Below, one piece after another: positions 23,694 to 35,284 of a stretch of 64,000 nucleotides of DNA. Under the pieces are notes generated by a model. That model saw only the letters and a list, made by a program, of their open reading frames with translations. It was not told where the DNA came from and made no database searches. Source of the DNA: Eutypella sp. D-1. Its lineage: Eukaryota; Ascomycota; Sordariomycetes; Xylariales; Diatrypaceae. The stretch is from contig JAJTTP010000001.1 of assembly GCA_023313575.1 (NCBI GenBank), positions 2,542,001-2,606,000 of the forward strand, given 5' to 3'. The position numbers were made by a program, and so were the translations under genes. The stretch's first letter is position 1, and each line of letters starts with the position of its first letter.

Positions 23694-24552
23694 CCTGGCG
23701 ACGGTGGTTATAGTGGCTTGTGTCGGGTATCGAGAATGAGTTTTGCTTGCTCTGTGGGGCAAAGTTGCGCTGAGCCGGGTAAACGAGCGGGACAAAGGTT
23801 CTCTCTAATAGGGTGTTGTAACAATGACCTGGTCTTCGTTTAGATAATGCGAGGAGGATATATAATAGACAGATGGATTTATTATCTAACTAAAGTCAGT
23901 ATAGGGTTGCGTCTTTAAGAAGAAAAAAACGAAACTTGAGTGAGTGGTTCGTGGTTCGGGGTTCGTGGTTCGGGTTCTACTGACAGGTTAGGTAGTATGT
24001 TATGTATTGATGCTGTGGCGGAAGCTGTCAAGGTCAGATGAGTTGACCTTACCTAGGACTTGGAAGTTGGTTCAAGGTTGGAACGAACTAGAATGCGGTA
24101 CTACCATCCGGTTTAACAGACATGCGGGGGGCGGTGCTTGTCGTTAATGTGGCTTGTGGCTCGATGACGCAGCTAGCAGCTACTTTAGTACCGAGGTACT
24201 TCGTAGCTACGTCGGGAATGACCTACTACGACAAGGCCGATAAAGACCCACCCAGAACCAGATTGTCGCCCCAGTGACTTTGTTTTCCGTCATTGCTTGA
24301 TTTGGAATAGTGCGTGTTACTTTCCCAATTAATAGCCCCTGATAGGCTTATGGGCATAGTACTTGTAAACTTGCAGTCCACGGGTATTGTCATCCAATCT
24401 GGTAGTTAACCATCGCGCTTCAACCAACAGTAGCAACACCCCCCCCCCATAAACATTTGCAAACTCGACCACAGACCAAATTCAATCCGACGAACCACCA
24501 GAAACGATAAACCCCCAAAAAAGAGGAAATTCTGCACACATAACCGCCCAAG
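23694..24552. promoter_or_regulatory. Divergent promoter region between FIS1 and SPC24
   Basis: These 859 bases separate two genes transcribed away from each other, so they should hold both promoters. A GTTCGTGGTTCGG-type repeat is seen near 23944-23975. No core promoter element can be assigned with confidence. Confidence 0.55.
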
Positions 24553-25497
24553 ATGCTTCTCGACGAGGATCCCGCAACGGTATGCAATTCCACCCCCACC
24601 CACGCCCACGTCTCCCTTATGAACGCGAACGCTATTGCAACATCCACCTAGACAGACAGACAGACAGACAGTCAGATAGCTGGGGCTAACAGCGGAGGGA
24701 CAGCTCATCCACCACACGATCAACAACTTCAACATCGCGCCGGACAAGCTCGCCATTGCGCGCGTGCAGGACTCGCTCTCCACGCTTAGCCAGGCGAGGG
24801 AGTTGCGGATACGAGACGCCGAGTCGTCGCTGAAGAGTACGTTGCGCTTGCATCCAACTTTCCCCCCAATCACCATGACATGCGCAGTATCTCGAACCCA
24901 CGAACTCTGTGGCACCGACATACGAAACAACCCAAAAAAGGGGTTGCGTGGGGGGTGGACTTGCACAATGCTGTATGAATAAGGGGGGGGGGGGAGAACA
25001 TCCGCTAACAAGACGGTGAACAACCAGAACTCTCGCGGACGCTGAACACGCTGCAGGGGCAGCACGACGAGCTGGTTTCAGCGCACTCGTCGACGGCGCA
25101 CGCGAGCGAGATCGCGCGGCTCGACACGCAGAAGTTCCGGACGGCGAAGGCGGCGTCGGACCTAGAGATGGAGGCGGGACGCCTAGCGCAGCAGCGCGCC
25201 GACCTCGCCGCCCGCCTCGAGGAGCTCGAGATCCAGGGCGTCGAGGGCGAGTCCTCCTCCGCCAACGACATCGTCGACGATGAGATCCTCCTCCGCCTCA
25301 AGGTCTACCGCAGCCTCGGCATCGACCTCGAGCGCGACGAGAAGGCCGCCGGCGCTGATGGAGCCTCCGCCTCCGCCTCCGGCGAGTTCTCCAAGGCCGT
25401 CGTCAGGAATGATCGCCGCGGCGACGTCCACGTCATCAACCTCGACAAGAAGTTCTCCCGCTTCTTCTACGCGAACTACTTCTGGCAGACGTTGTGA
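24553..25497 (+). CDS. SPC24: Kinetochore protein Spc24 (Ndc80 complex)
   Basis: Subunit of the Ndc80 complex that links kinetochores to microtubules. Three exons, 24553-24579, 24704-24836 and 25028-25497, give 209 residues, the usual Spc24 length. The first exon encodes only MLLDEDPAT. Exon 2 begins [15 protein letters not shown], a typical fungal Spc24 start. Residues about 35-125 form a heptad-rich coiled coil ([26 protein letters not shown]), and the carboxyl end is the small globular domain ending in [13 protein letters not shown], which is highly conserved. Intron 1 (124 bp) contains a CAGA tetranucleotide array and intron 2 (191 bp) a run of 12 G. The coding part is markedly GC-rich. 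The 219-residue minus-strand frame across it is a shadow. Confidence 0.93.
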
Positions 25498-26007
25498 GGT
25501 GAGGGGGAGGGCCACATGGGGAAGCGCTCCGTATGGGCCGGGTTTTGTTTTGGGGACAAGCTGCGTTCTTATTTTTTTAAATCACGAGGTTCACAAACGG
25601 CGTTTACGGGCGTTGGTCTGGGGCAGCGGCGATTGCGCGTTGAGGCTAGCCTTCCATATGGTATGGTCTAGCGCAGGGTATTGCTATCTTATTTTGTGGC
25701 ACCATGAATATATATACACTGATGAAAGTTCCCTCCACAGGAAGTGGATTAGTTCATCCAGGGCAACTGATTTGAATATACCAAAGAGAAAGAAGAATTG
25801 TTGTCGCACTTTTCAATAACGCCGCCAGCCCGCCCGTGATAACCCTTTTTACTATGCCCAACCAAATCACATCAGTAATACAAGTTGCCGATTACTATCA
25901 AACGATCATCAATCATAATACGGCCTCTCACGAGACGCCTTAGCATAATTTCCTTTTTCCTTTCCTTTTCTTTTGTGCTTCCCTGGCTCCCGAGTAACCT
26001 CGGGGGC
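25498..26007. other. Convergent intergenic region
   Basis: Holds the 3' ends of SPC24 and of the minus-strand membrane protein gene. No coding signal is seen. Confidence 0.6.
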
Positions 26008-26859
26008 CTAAGCACTGAGTTTCTTCGCGTGTTTCTTCTCCTGCAACGGGAAGTAGCCGTCGCCGTTGTCGAGCTTGCTGAAGCCCGTGGAGTGCCAGGC
26101 GCTGTTGGGGGTCCGGGACCGTGAGCTGTTGGGCGACGGCGTCATCCTCAGGCCGTTGGGGCTCACGGATCCCGTCCGCGCGAGCCCTCCCGGTCTCATC
26201 TTGACATTGGCGTCAATGTGATGATACGGCAGCCCCGTCCCCGGCAGCATGGTCACGGCCCCGCCGCTCCGCGACCTGACATGGTGCCGTGGGTCCGGCA
26301 GCTCGAGCCGCGAGTTCAGGTTGTACCACTGCTCGTCATCGTCGTCGTCGTCGTCCACGCCACCGTCGCCTCTCTGGCCGTTTTCCGCGCCGGGGCGCTT
26401 GCCGTCTATCCGCCACCCGCCGATGCCCTCGAAGTCGCGGTCATAGCCGGCACTCGGGGCTGCGCTGCTGGGCGTCAGGCTGCCCCGCCTCTGCTTGCCG
26501 TTTCCGTTCCCATTGCCGTTGCTATTGATGCTGCGACGGCGGCCCTCGGGTGAAGAGGCGCGGGAGGCGCGCAGCGACGATAGCGCGGAGCCGGTGGACG
26601 TCGTCGTTGTCGCCGCGGCGCCTATCGATTCTCCTACTACCACCAGTCGGCGGTTGTTGCTGTTGTAGGCGCCTGCGCTGTTCCCGAGCACCAGGAACCG
26701 GATCGTCTCGAGCCCGACGTCGAAGTAGGCAACGGTCAGGCGGAAGTACAGCACGAAGAAGGCGAGGACTGTCGTCACGCCGGCGAAGACGGCCAGTGGG
26801 AGCGCGAACAGGAAGACGAAGGGGATGATGAAGAGCTGAAGGGGACTGATTCCCGCCAT
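26008..26859 (-). CDS. Fungal membrane protein of unknown function (283 aa)
   Basis: Single-exon gene; the first ATG of the frame is at 26859 (MAGISPLQLF). Upstream in-frame codons begin only with TTG and are not used. The amino-terminal 60 residues are strongly hydrophobic, with one long or two close membrane spans (LFIIPFVFLFALPLAVFAGV, then TTVLAFFVLYFRLTVAYFDV). The remaining 200 residues look cytosolic and disordered, with an Asn-Gly repeat near 120, an Asp run near 180, and Ser/Arg/Pro-rich motifs up to the tail, which ends in a basic KKHAKK patch. I recognise this layout from uncharacterised Pezizomycotina proteins but cannot name a family or role. No signal-peptide cleavage site stands out, so the first helix is probably an anchor. 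Confidence 0.75.
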   Translation of the reverse strand: MAGISPLQLFIIPFVFLFALPLAVFAGVTTVLAFFVLYFRLTVAYFDVGLETIRFLVLGNSAGAYNSNNRRLVVVGESIGAAATTTTSTGSALSSLRASRASSPEGRRRSINSNGNGNGNGKQRRGSLTPSSAAPSAGYDRDFEGIGGWRIDGKRPGAENGQRGDGGVDDDDDDDEQWYNLNSRLELPDPRHHVRSRSGGAVTMLPGTGLPYHHIDANVKMRPGGLARTGSVSPNGLRMTPSPNSSRSRTPNSAWHSTGFSKLDNGDGYFPLQEKKHAKKLSA

Positions 26860-28430
26860 CGTCGCGGATGGTTGTTTTGTTGTTATGTGATGTTGTTCTT
26901 CGGATTTGGGGGTTTGCGCCAAGTCGATCGATCTGTTGTGATTGCCTTTTCCGTCTGGTGTGCGAATTGAGATGCGCAGTTTATGTAGGTGGTCAACCGA
27001 TGCTCTCAGTTCGGCGTGGGTTTACATATTTGTGATGATAGAATTGGATATGCCACCGACCACAATCGGAAGGCTACATAGTAGTTGGTTGAAGTGAAGT
27101 TGTTTCGGAAGCAAACGTAAGAAATAGGAGAATGAATTGATAGCCTGCTATCTACTAAGTATCCTATTCTAAGGTTACCTGGGTAGTTCAGCTGTGGGAT
27201 TGGAACATCTCCAGCCTACATGCTTAGGTAGGTTGGTAGCTTCGAAGCAGAATGGCAGCGCTTATCAAGCTGACCCCGAGTAATGTGGTTGGCACTTGTA
27301 CCATAGTAGTCAAGTAAAGTTTCACGGGTAGTCGGCTGGCGCGAGTTTATTTAAGAAAGAGGTGGTGGTTGTTCCTCTCCAGGGCTCGTCTGCTTATCGA
27401 ACCAGACGGAGTTTACCGTGGCGCAACCGTAGCGCATCCGCGGAACTTTCACATGCCAGGCGGGACTTCGAACCAACCAACCCAGCCAACCAGATTTGCC
27501 ATTCGAGGATCTCTCCACTCCATCGGAAGCTTATTGCTTATAGATCAGTCCATACCTACCCTAGGTAGTATATAACTTCAGACACGGAACATGTAATATG
27601 CAAGTAATAAGAAGCGGGGAAACCGCACTGCACCATGGATACATGGTTAGGTAGGTGCAGATCCCGGAACTCTTCCAGCTCTTCTTGCATTGAAAACTTG
27701 AGACGTTATACAAAAATATTCCCTACAACCTGACAGCATGGGAGGGGGGGCCTGCACCATCGTACACGGTAGTAATGAAACCTACCGAGGTACGTAAGTA
27801 GGCCTACGGGTAGCATATCTCAAAAAGGGTACTCCATTGGACAAGGGCGAATTGAATACCTAATGTTCTGTCGATACCTAAGCGTACCTCCCTACCTACC
27901 TACATACCTAAGTAGGTATGGAGATAAATGACGTCATTTCAGTATGACTACCCTCCATACGGGAATCACCACCGGAGTAGGCAAATAGGGGAAATATCTA
28001 CCGAATCCGATAAGGGGTAACTGGTAACTATCTGAATGAGTTGATGGTCAGAAGGTTCAGTCAAGGGAACAGAGAGCTGGAACTTCCAAGTTCATATAGG
28101 CTCGGGCCAGACCGGATTAGCGCGATGTTCTAAAGTTCTAAGCTTCTAATTACATAATCTGGTCCCTCCAGGGCTCTTAATGGCCCATAACTATAAACAA
28201 ACTAAGGCGCATGATCGCCAACGCCAGACCAAGACCATAACCTTCAGCCAGCGCATCTAACCTGTGGGTCGCGCAGTCACTGATGAGACTAGAAAAGTCG
28301 ATATTAGATACTATTTATGTCCCTAATAACAGTCTAGTTATTAACACAGAGCGATCGATTATTCAGTAAAGTTTATGACCTACAGTCACCTACTTAAGAG
28401 TCTTGGACATTCAATCAGGTCGTGGATACG
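26860..28430. other. Divergent intergenic region
   Basis: About 1.6 kb between divergent genes, so it should carry both promoters. CCTA/TAGG runs are seen near 27555-27570 and 27885-27920. No gene is recognised. Confidence 0.55.
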
Positions 28431-29717
28431 ATGAATCAACAGCACGCTTCAGGTAACGACATCCCTTCCGACTCATCATCAGGAGACTGGTCCCATAATG
28501 GCTCGGAAGCAGGCTTTCGGCCTTTTCCTTGGGATATCGGCGTGTTTGATGCCCACTGCCATCCTACGGACACCATGGCATCGATAGCGTCCGTGCGCAA
28601 GATGAAAACGCGCGCTCTCACGGTCATGTCCACTCGGTCCCAAGACCAGGATCTGGTATCCGACTTGGCGACCCGGCACGGCTTCGAACGGTCCGACCTT
28701 TCGAAATTGCCTGGGGAGTCTTGTGTGGTGCCTTGCTTCGGGTGGCATCCGTGGTTCTCGTACCAGCTATACGATGACACCGTCCCCAGCCCAACACACG
28801 ACGGTACACAGCTCGGGAAAACGGCGCACTACGATGCAATCCTCGCACCCTCACCTTCATCCAAAGACCCCTCCTTCAGTGCCAGCCTCCCAGACCCCAT
28901 ACCGCTGTCAAGGTTCCTCAAGGAAACCCGCACTCGGTTAGAGAAACACCCAGTGGCTCTGGTAGGAGAAATCGGATTAGACAAGGTATTCCGACTCCCC
29001 AACAACTGGACAGCGGGTGACGAGGTACAACGTGACGAAGGTCTCACCCCCGGGGGCCGAGAAGGCCGGCAGCTCAGTCCCTTTCGGGTGCATATGGCGC
29101 ACCAGGCGGCCATACTGCGGGCGCAGCTGAAGCTGGCGGGCGAGATGGGTCGTGCCGTTAGCGTCCACGGCGTCCAGGCACACGGTTCACTGTACGAGAC
29201 GATCTCCGCCTGCTGGAAGGGTCACGAGAAGACGGTCGTCTCTAGGCGGCAGCAGAAGCTGGTTGCAGAGGGTGCCGAGGACTTCTCGAGCTCGTCTGAA
29301 GACGAGGATGGCGATCCCAAGGAAGAGAGGCCGAGAGCTAATAAGCCGAAGCCCTACCCACCGCGGATATGCCTGCACTCGTTCAGCGGGCCCGTGGAGG
29401 AGCTCAGGCGGTACGTGCACCCGACGGTGCCGGCCAAGGTCTACTTCTCGTTCTCAACGGCGGTCAACTGGCCGGAAGGCGGCGGGAGCGACAAGGTAGA
29501 CGAGGCCGTCCGCGCCGCGCCCGCGGACCGCATCCTCGTCGAGAGCGACCTGCACGAGGCCGGCGAAGCTATGGACCGCTATCTCGAGCAGGCGTGTCGC
29601 AAGATCTGCACGATCAGGGGCTGGGGCCTGCGCGAAGGCGTGGAGAGGCTGGCTCGGAACTGGCAGGAGTTCGTCTTTCCCGAATCAGCAAGCGGCCGAG
29701 CAAGCGTTTTTGTTTAA
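28431..29717 (+). CDS. SCN1: TatD-family metal-dependent hydrolase (Cut9-interacting protein Scn1-like)
   Basis: Single exon of 428 residues, starting at the ATG at 28431; a GTG nine bases upstream is not used. The TatD amidohydrolase barrel is recognisable by its metal ligands in order: HCH in VFDAHCHPTD (about residue 45), Glu in VGEIGLD (about 178), His in SVHGVQAHG (about 246), His in CLHSFSGP (about 316), and Asp in LVESDLHE (about 373). All are present, so the protein is probably an active phosphoesterase or DNase-like hydrolase. In S. pombe the related Scn1 was found through Cut9, an anaphase-promoting-complex subunit; whether that link holds here is unknown. Between the barrel strands there is an acidic insert (SSSSEDEDGDPKEERP) typical of the fungal forms. 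The plus- and minus-strand overlapping frames are shadows. Confidence 0.88.
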   Translation: MNQQHASGNDIPSDSSSGDWSHNGSEAGFRPFPWDIGVFDAHCHPTDTMASIASVRKMKTRALTVMSTRSQDQDLVSDLATRHGFERSDLSKLPGESCVVPCFGWHPWFSYQLYDDTVPSPTHDGTQLGKTAHYDAILAPSPSSKDPSFSASLPDPIPLSRFLKETRTRLEKHPVALVGEIGLDKVFRLPNNWTAGDEVQRDEGLTPGGREGRQLSPFRVHMAHQAAILRAQLKLAGEMGRAVSVHGVQAHGSLYETISACWKGHEKTVVSRRQQKLVAEGAEDFSSSSEDEDGDPKEERPRANKPKPYPPRICLHSFSGPVEELRRYVHPTVPAKVYFSFSTAVNWPEGGGSDKVDEAVRAAPADRILVESDLHEAGEAMDRYLEQACRKICTIRGWGLREGVERLARNWQEFVFPESASGRASVFV

Positions 29718-31481
29718 GATATATCCAGCGTCTGTGCCGGCGTTCTTTTTTCCCTTTTTTGAGACACTTGATCATGGTTCATGGTTTTTTTCTTTTTCCT
29801 TTTTTTCTTTGGGTATGAACCTCACGGCATGAGCATTTCTTACGCATGATTCCACTGAGACCTTATATAGTCAGACCTCTATATCACGGCGTTTTTGCTT
29901 TGGTAGCAATAAACCCCAGCGTTACTTCTTGCTGCTGTTCTTTACATCGTTGTACTGACGGGTACATGATTACCCTATAGCCATTAAGTAGTGGCCGGTG
30001 ATACCCAGCTTACCGAATATCTCGCCTCTGCGTCCACACGATGCAGCGTTCCCTATTAGTCCTGCCACATGCCCCGACTCAGACCAGCCCAATGCAGGTC
30101 AGCGTGCCTCATCCTTGCCCCCTCCCGACGACCAAAATAACAACCGCAGCACGTAATGGGCAGCCATGCATGGGCTTCTTCCATTCTAGGCCCCCATCCC
30201 TACATAGTAGCTCCGCGATGGCGGACGTTTGGTCCTACATACCACTTCGCTTGGTGTCTCACTTCAACCATGGTGGTGTTAGGACCGATCCCGCTACTGC
30301 ACTGGCCCGAATGTCACCCGCCAGCCCTCGCTAGAGGTACCCCCCCCCCCCCCCCCCAAAAAAAAACACAAATCTATTGTGTATTAGACAGGATGAAAAG
30401 CTGTCGAATGCCAAAACAATGGCCCTGGAGGTTCTGTTGCGGTTAGGCATATAGCCAGACGAGAGACCTGTTCTGTGGCATTTATCTCGGGGGGATGAGC
30501 ACAGGTAGGATTGCCTAACACATAATATACATGGGGACATTGTCACAAAATTTGGTATTTCCTGTCAAATCGAAGTAATTTGCTATATAATACACCATAT
30601 GAAAGGGGACATTCATAGACCAGCATTGGAAGAGGCATTGAAAAGAATTATAAGAGTGTCCTTTTTGCGCAAGGCTTACTAAGACGGTGTAACCCTACAA
30701 TGATGTCCGGGAACCCTGATAGACCCTAATAAGAACTCGGAAATACTAATAGTCAACTAAAGTGTTTCTAAAATCACATGGTACGTAACGTGTGTGGCCG
30801 TAACAAGACCTCGGGATACAATTTGCAAGCGAACACATAGTATAATCAGTCGCTGGATTATAGGATGTTGGTAGGTCAAAACGAGTATTTCTGATTGGTC
30901 AAGACTTGATGCCCAGGTGGTTGGTTAGCCCTGGATTTGGGGGAATCTCTATGATGCTTTGAAGTATCTTCCTACCACTTAGATAGTAGTATATACTTTC
31001 TAGGCTATCGCACCTGGATGGGCACCCTAGCGGCGAAAAAGGGTCCATCATTGGAGACAAATCTGACCTGAGTCTATTGGTACTAGGGGAGCTGGGGAGC
31101 CGCCCGAAGCAGCAGCAAAAAAAAAAAACCCCCAAAAAAGACCCAAAAGGGACCTCAGTGGGAAGTTTCGTCCCCTTATAAGATACCCATCTTTGCTTAC
31201 TTATCCGATAAGTCATCAGTAACTGCTACAACTTACTTACCGTGACCTACCTAGCATAATAACGACGTAGATTGGACATTGGACTTGGCTGTTACATACC
31301 TTTGTACATACACACCTACCTAGCCTAAGTTACCCGATCTGCTTTTGGAGAGGTCGTCAGGCTTAATTCTTTTTCTTCAATCCTCCCACGCCCACGTCTA
31401 CGCCTTATATACACAATTTACACGCCCTCCCTCCCTCTGAATCCTCCCCGGGCCACATCGCGCATACACATACGCGCCTAC

Positions 31482-31530
<49 letters not shown>

Positions 31531-31687
31531 CGCCTAGCCCAGCCCAGCCCAGCTCAGCCCAACATTCTACATACTGTACTGTTCTGCCCTGTTTGGTTTG
31601 CTCTGCTCTGCTCTATTTTTTTTCTTTTTTCTTTATTTTCCCCAACTCGCAATTCCCGTTCCCAGTATCGGCGAATCGTGAGCCAGG
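29718..31687. other. Intergenic region with a long CA repeat
   Basis: About 2 kb. It has a C-tract running into an A-tract near 30341-30365, a CA array at 31484-31528, and a CAGCC pentamer repeat just after it. The last 400 bases are pyrimidine-rich and probably promoter and leader of the SSXT gene. No gene is recognised. Confidence 0.55.
31484..31528. repeat. CA dinucleotide microsatellite (about 22 units)
   Basis: An uninterrupted CA array of 45 bases about 160 bases upstream of the SSXT gene ATG. It is the longest microsatellite in the window and is probably length-variable. Confidence 0.95.
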
Positions 31688-34054
31688 ATGTACGCAAATA
31701 ACTTTGGCTTTCCTAATCCTGCTGTTGCTACCGGACCTTATGGCGCTCCACCGGGTTCACAGAATCCTCACCAGCAACATCAGCAGCATCAACAGCATCA
31801 GCAACATCAGCAGCATCAGCAACAGCATCATCCGCAACAACATCAACATCCGCAGCATCAGCCGCAATCGCAGCCGCCACCGCAGCCGCAGCCGCAGCAA
31901 CACCAAATCCAGCAGCCCGGTCAAGGCCACCCGAATCCGCCTCAGCACCAACCTCAGCATCATCCCCAGCATCCCCAGCATCATCAGCTTCCGCACCAAC
32001 ACCCGCACCAGCAGCAACAGCATCCGCAGCAGCACATGATGTACAACCCTCAGCAGTTTCCCATGGGAGGTCAACCCTCCCCCGGCGGCTTTCCCGGTGC
32101 TCCTAACATGATGCCGGGTGCTGGCCCTGCAGGAATGATGCAGAATACCGGTATGCAGCACATGGCCGCTGCCAATGGTCAGAGTAAGCCGCTCACCTTT
32201 TCTCACACTCTTTCACGCTCTCTCTCTGTGTCTCTTGATGTCTCTGTTCCTGTTCCTCTTGATGTCTCTGTTCCTGTTCCTCTTGATGTCTCTGTTCCTG
32301 TTCCTCTTCTCTTCCCCTCTTCCCTTCTTCCCCTCTTCCCTTCTTCCCCTCTTCCCTTCTTCCCCTCTTCCCCTCGATCTCCCCCTCGATCTCCCCCTCG
32401 ATCTCGAATCACTCTCCTTCTTCTTTCGTCCTGTCGCATTCCTAGCCACCTCCTAGCGTAGACAGACCCTGCTTGTCCTTGTCCGTGTGTCTGTGTACCT
32501 ACTGCTTGTGTATAACGACTACACTTTACGACCTACACTTTGCAGCCATTCTTTGTAGCCATTGGTGGTCACCGACTCGAATTCCCGACTTGGAACCATC
32601 CATAACTTCACAACTTCACAACTTTAAAACACCGCTTGCTGCGCTGCCCGTGACACACATCCATCCAACCCGGACCTCGCCGCTGCTGTAAACCCCTATA
32701 TCAAAGCTTGTATAACTGACTTGACTTTCAATAATCAGTGCATAATTACCAACCCCCCTACACGAACACTCCTTACGGTGCGGCTGTCGCGGCGCAGATG
32801 GGAATACCCCCGGGCTATCCCATGGGAGGTGGTATGCCCATGCCCGGCTTTCCCATGCACCCGGGCATGACTCCACAACAGCAACAGATGATGCAGCAAC
32901 GAATGCAGCCGGCACAGCCAAGCCCTGCCGGAGTGTCCACCCCTACCCCCCCAAGAACATTTCAGAGCCAGCCGCAAGGTACTCCGACCCCGATCAACGT
33001 GTCGACTTCCCAACCGCCCCAAGTCCCGACACCGAACAATCGTCAACCGACACCGCAGGCTGGAACGCCGAACAATGCGCAGCAGCAACAACAACATCCG
33101 CCCCCGCCATCTCAGCAACAGCCACCACCTCAACAACAGTCTCAACAACAACAGCAGCAACAGCAGCAACAGCAACATCAGCAGCAGCAGCAGCAGCAAC
33201 AACAACAACATCAACATCAACATCAACAGCAATCCCAGCACCCCCAGCATCACCCTCCAAACAACATACAGACGCCTCAGACACCCACGTTTCCATCGTC
33301 TGCCCAAGGAAACGCCGCCAATAGTACATCATCGGGCTCAACACCCCTAAGTCCCGGCGCAGACTCGAAGGATAAGGAGAGGTTTGCTTTGATATTGGAG
33401 ATAAATAACGAGTTGCTACTGGAAGCCATGCAAATTCAACATACGCAGCAGGTCTTGAAGAAGGAGCGGATATCAGCCAATGGCAACGATAACATGTCAG
33501 CTAACCCTGCCGAGAGTAAACCTACTGAGGGCGAAGAATTGCTCAGCTCGGACTACATCCAGTGCGTGCCACCGACCTTGAAAATCAGAGACGGGAGTAG
33601 GATGCTAATCTGTATTTACAGGTGTATGCGGCGCTTACAAAGCAATCTATCATATCTCGCTGCTTTGACAAACCGGAAAGATCACACAGCACCCGCCCCT
33701 TGCCCGGCTTACCTGAAGGCCCCGCCATTAAACACCAGCATACAAGTCAGACAGCAAGGACCGGAGGGGGCCGCCGACAGCAAAATAGACCCGTCGGACA
33801 GAGAGGCCACGGCGAAATATCTCCAAGAACTGTATAGAAAGTTACAGGCGCTCTTCCCTGGGATCGATCCAAACAAAGAGCCCGCCATTCCTGTGCCGGG
33901 GATGCGGCCAGGTGGTCAGCCGATCAACGCGCCGAATAGACCCGGGGCGCATACGTCCGCTCAAGCGAGTCCCGTATCCGGAAATAATAGGACCCCTAAG
34001 ATGGCTACTTCAGGGCCGCCGCAACAACCCGCCGCCAGCGTCGGTGGGGTATGA
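31688..34054 (+). CDS. SSXT/SS18-domain protein, putative SWI/SNF subunit (Snf11-like)
   Basis: Three exons, 31688-32183, 32739-33561 and 33622-34054, give 583 residues. The amino half is almost all Gln/His/Pro (QQHQQHQQ-type runs encoded by CAGCAT repeats) with Met/Gly/Pro-rich segments. The conserved part is at about 380-460: ALILEINNELLLEAMQIQH, then MRRLQSNLSYLAALTNRK, which matches the SSXT (SYT amino-terminal) fold of human SS18, a BAF subunit; yeast Snf11 is the related SWI/SNF subunit. I therefore infer a nuclear chromatin-remodelling role. The carboxyl end is Pro/Gly/Ser-rich. Intron 1 is long (555 bp) and contains three neighbouring tandem arrays. Intron 2 (60 bp, 33562-33621) is stop-free and in frame, and splits the SSXT domain; splicing it restores the continuous Gln-Cys-Met-Arg-Arg. 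Confidence 0.85.
32233..32404. repeat. Three adjacent intronic minisatellites (24, 16 and 12 bp units, three copies each)
   Basis: Within intron 1 of the SSXT gene, three perfect 24-bp units (TCTTGATGTCTCTGTTCCTG...) fill 32233-32304, three 16-bp units (TCCCCTCTTCCCTTCT) fill 32313-32360, and about three 12-bp units with CGATCT fill 32372-32404. All are pyrimidine-rich on the coding strand, in keeping with an extended polypyrimidine intron. Confidence 0.92.
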
Positions 34055-35284
34055 AAGCCTATGAATTGAGGGTTTATAATATACGCTAAATTAATCTCGC
34101 GCTTGAGCTCCTATACCATACATAATAGCCTGGGTACGGCGTATAATGGGGGTAATGCTGCTGGGAACCGGATCCCCAAAGCGGCGAACTACGGAGCCGC
34201 TCCCAGCGGGATGCCGTCTCGCTGAGTCATATGCGGGATGGAGACTTGGCATATACTAGGGCGACTACGGGTCCCTTGTTCATCACATAGATATGGTCTC
34301 CTGCGAAGAACCAACATTGCTCGAAAATACCACGGCGTGCTAGAGAAACGGAGGTGGACTGGCTTGCCCGGTGTCTGGCGTTTGGGTGGAATCCGAGCGG
34401 GCTTTCTTAAGAGGGCCCTGACGGGAAAGAAAACAAGGGAGGACGAACGATTTATACTTAGATATTCACCGCTGGAGTTTTCTATTGCGACTCCGCCAAC
34501 TGAACATATAAGGTCGACAGGCATATACCACTGCTATATATACTTACCTACATAGGTAGTTGTTATGAAGCTACTTAGTATGTCATTTAAAAGCAGGGTC
34601 GATCTCCTGCCAATCAATCTATACAAGAGAGATCGGGGACTAATGGTGATGTGTGCGCGATGTACGACCGGTGGTTTTAAGCATGTCGCCGTAGGAGTTA
34701 GCTGCTGTCCAGTTCTCCTCGCAAGGCGTGAGCTTGAGATTAATTTCCAGTTCTGATCTAGATTCCATCCTTTGACCATTCACGTCGAATTGTCACCGTA
34801 TTTTGTAGCGTTAGTCAGACTCTATATATATAGCGCCTATATATATAGATATGCCCCCTTTTTTTTTCGCGTACCGTACATGATGATATACCCCCATTTT
34901 CCCCACCAAACCTGCTGCCCGTTTCTTCTTCCAACGGGGAGACGGAGATCCGGCGGAGAACGGAATAGAGCAAGACCTTAGGCCGGGGTTGGCATGTATG
35001 AATATCCTGACGTTAGGCCCGCCTGACTTCACGAACAGTGCTCCAGGCGCGTCCTACCTATGACGCTCGCGGTCCAGAGGCGAGTATGGCTGGACCGGCA
35101 TACGAGAGCAGGCCAGACAGCTATGTAAAGAGCTTGAAGTTCCTTCCTTGCTACTTGACAACGGCCTCGCCAAACTCCCTCAAAACTACGATGCACACTA
35201 GCTACCTAACACTGAACGAGACTTCGCGCCTTTTTTATTCACCCAACGAACATTCCGTGTATCGACCAATTTATAGCCGCTACG
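34055..35284. other. Intergenic region
   Basis: About 1.2 kb between the SSXT gene and the secreted-protein gene. TATATA-rich segments lie near 34826-34852. No gene is recognised; the last few hundred bases should be the promoter of the secreted-protein gene. Confidence 0.55.

Noticed and set aside
24406..25065. 219-residue minus-strand open frame
   Set aside because: It lies antisense to SPC24 exons and introns, is rich in Cys/Gly/Val from low-complexity DNA, and has no motif, while the plus strand has a complete conserved gene.
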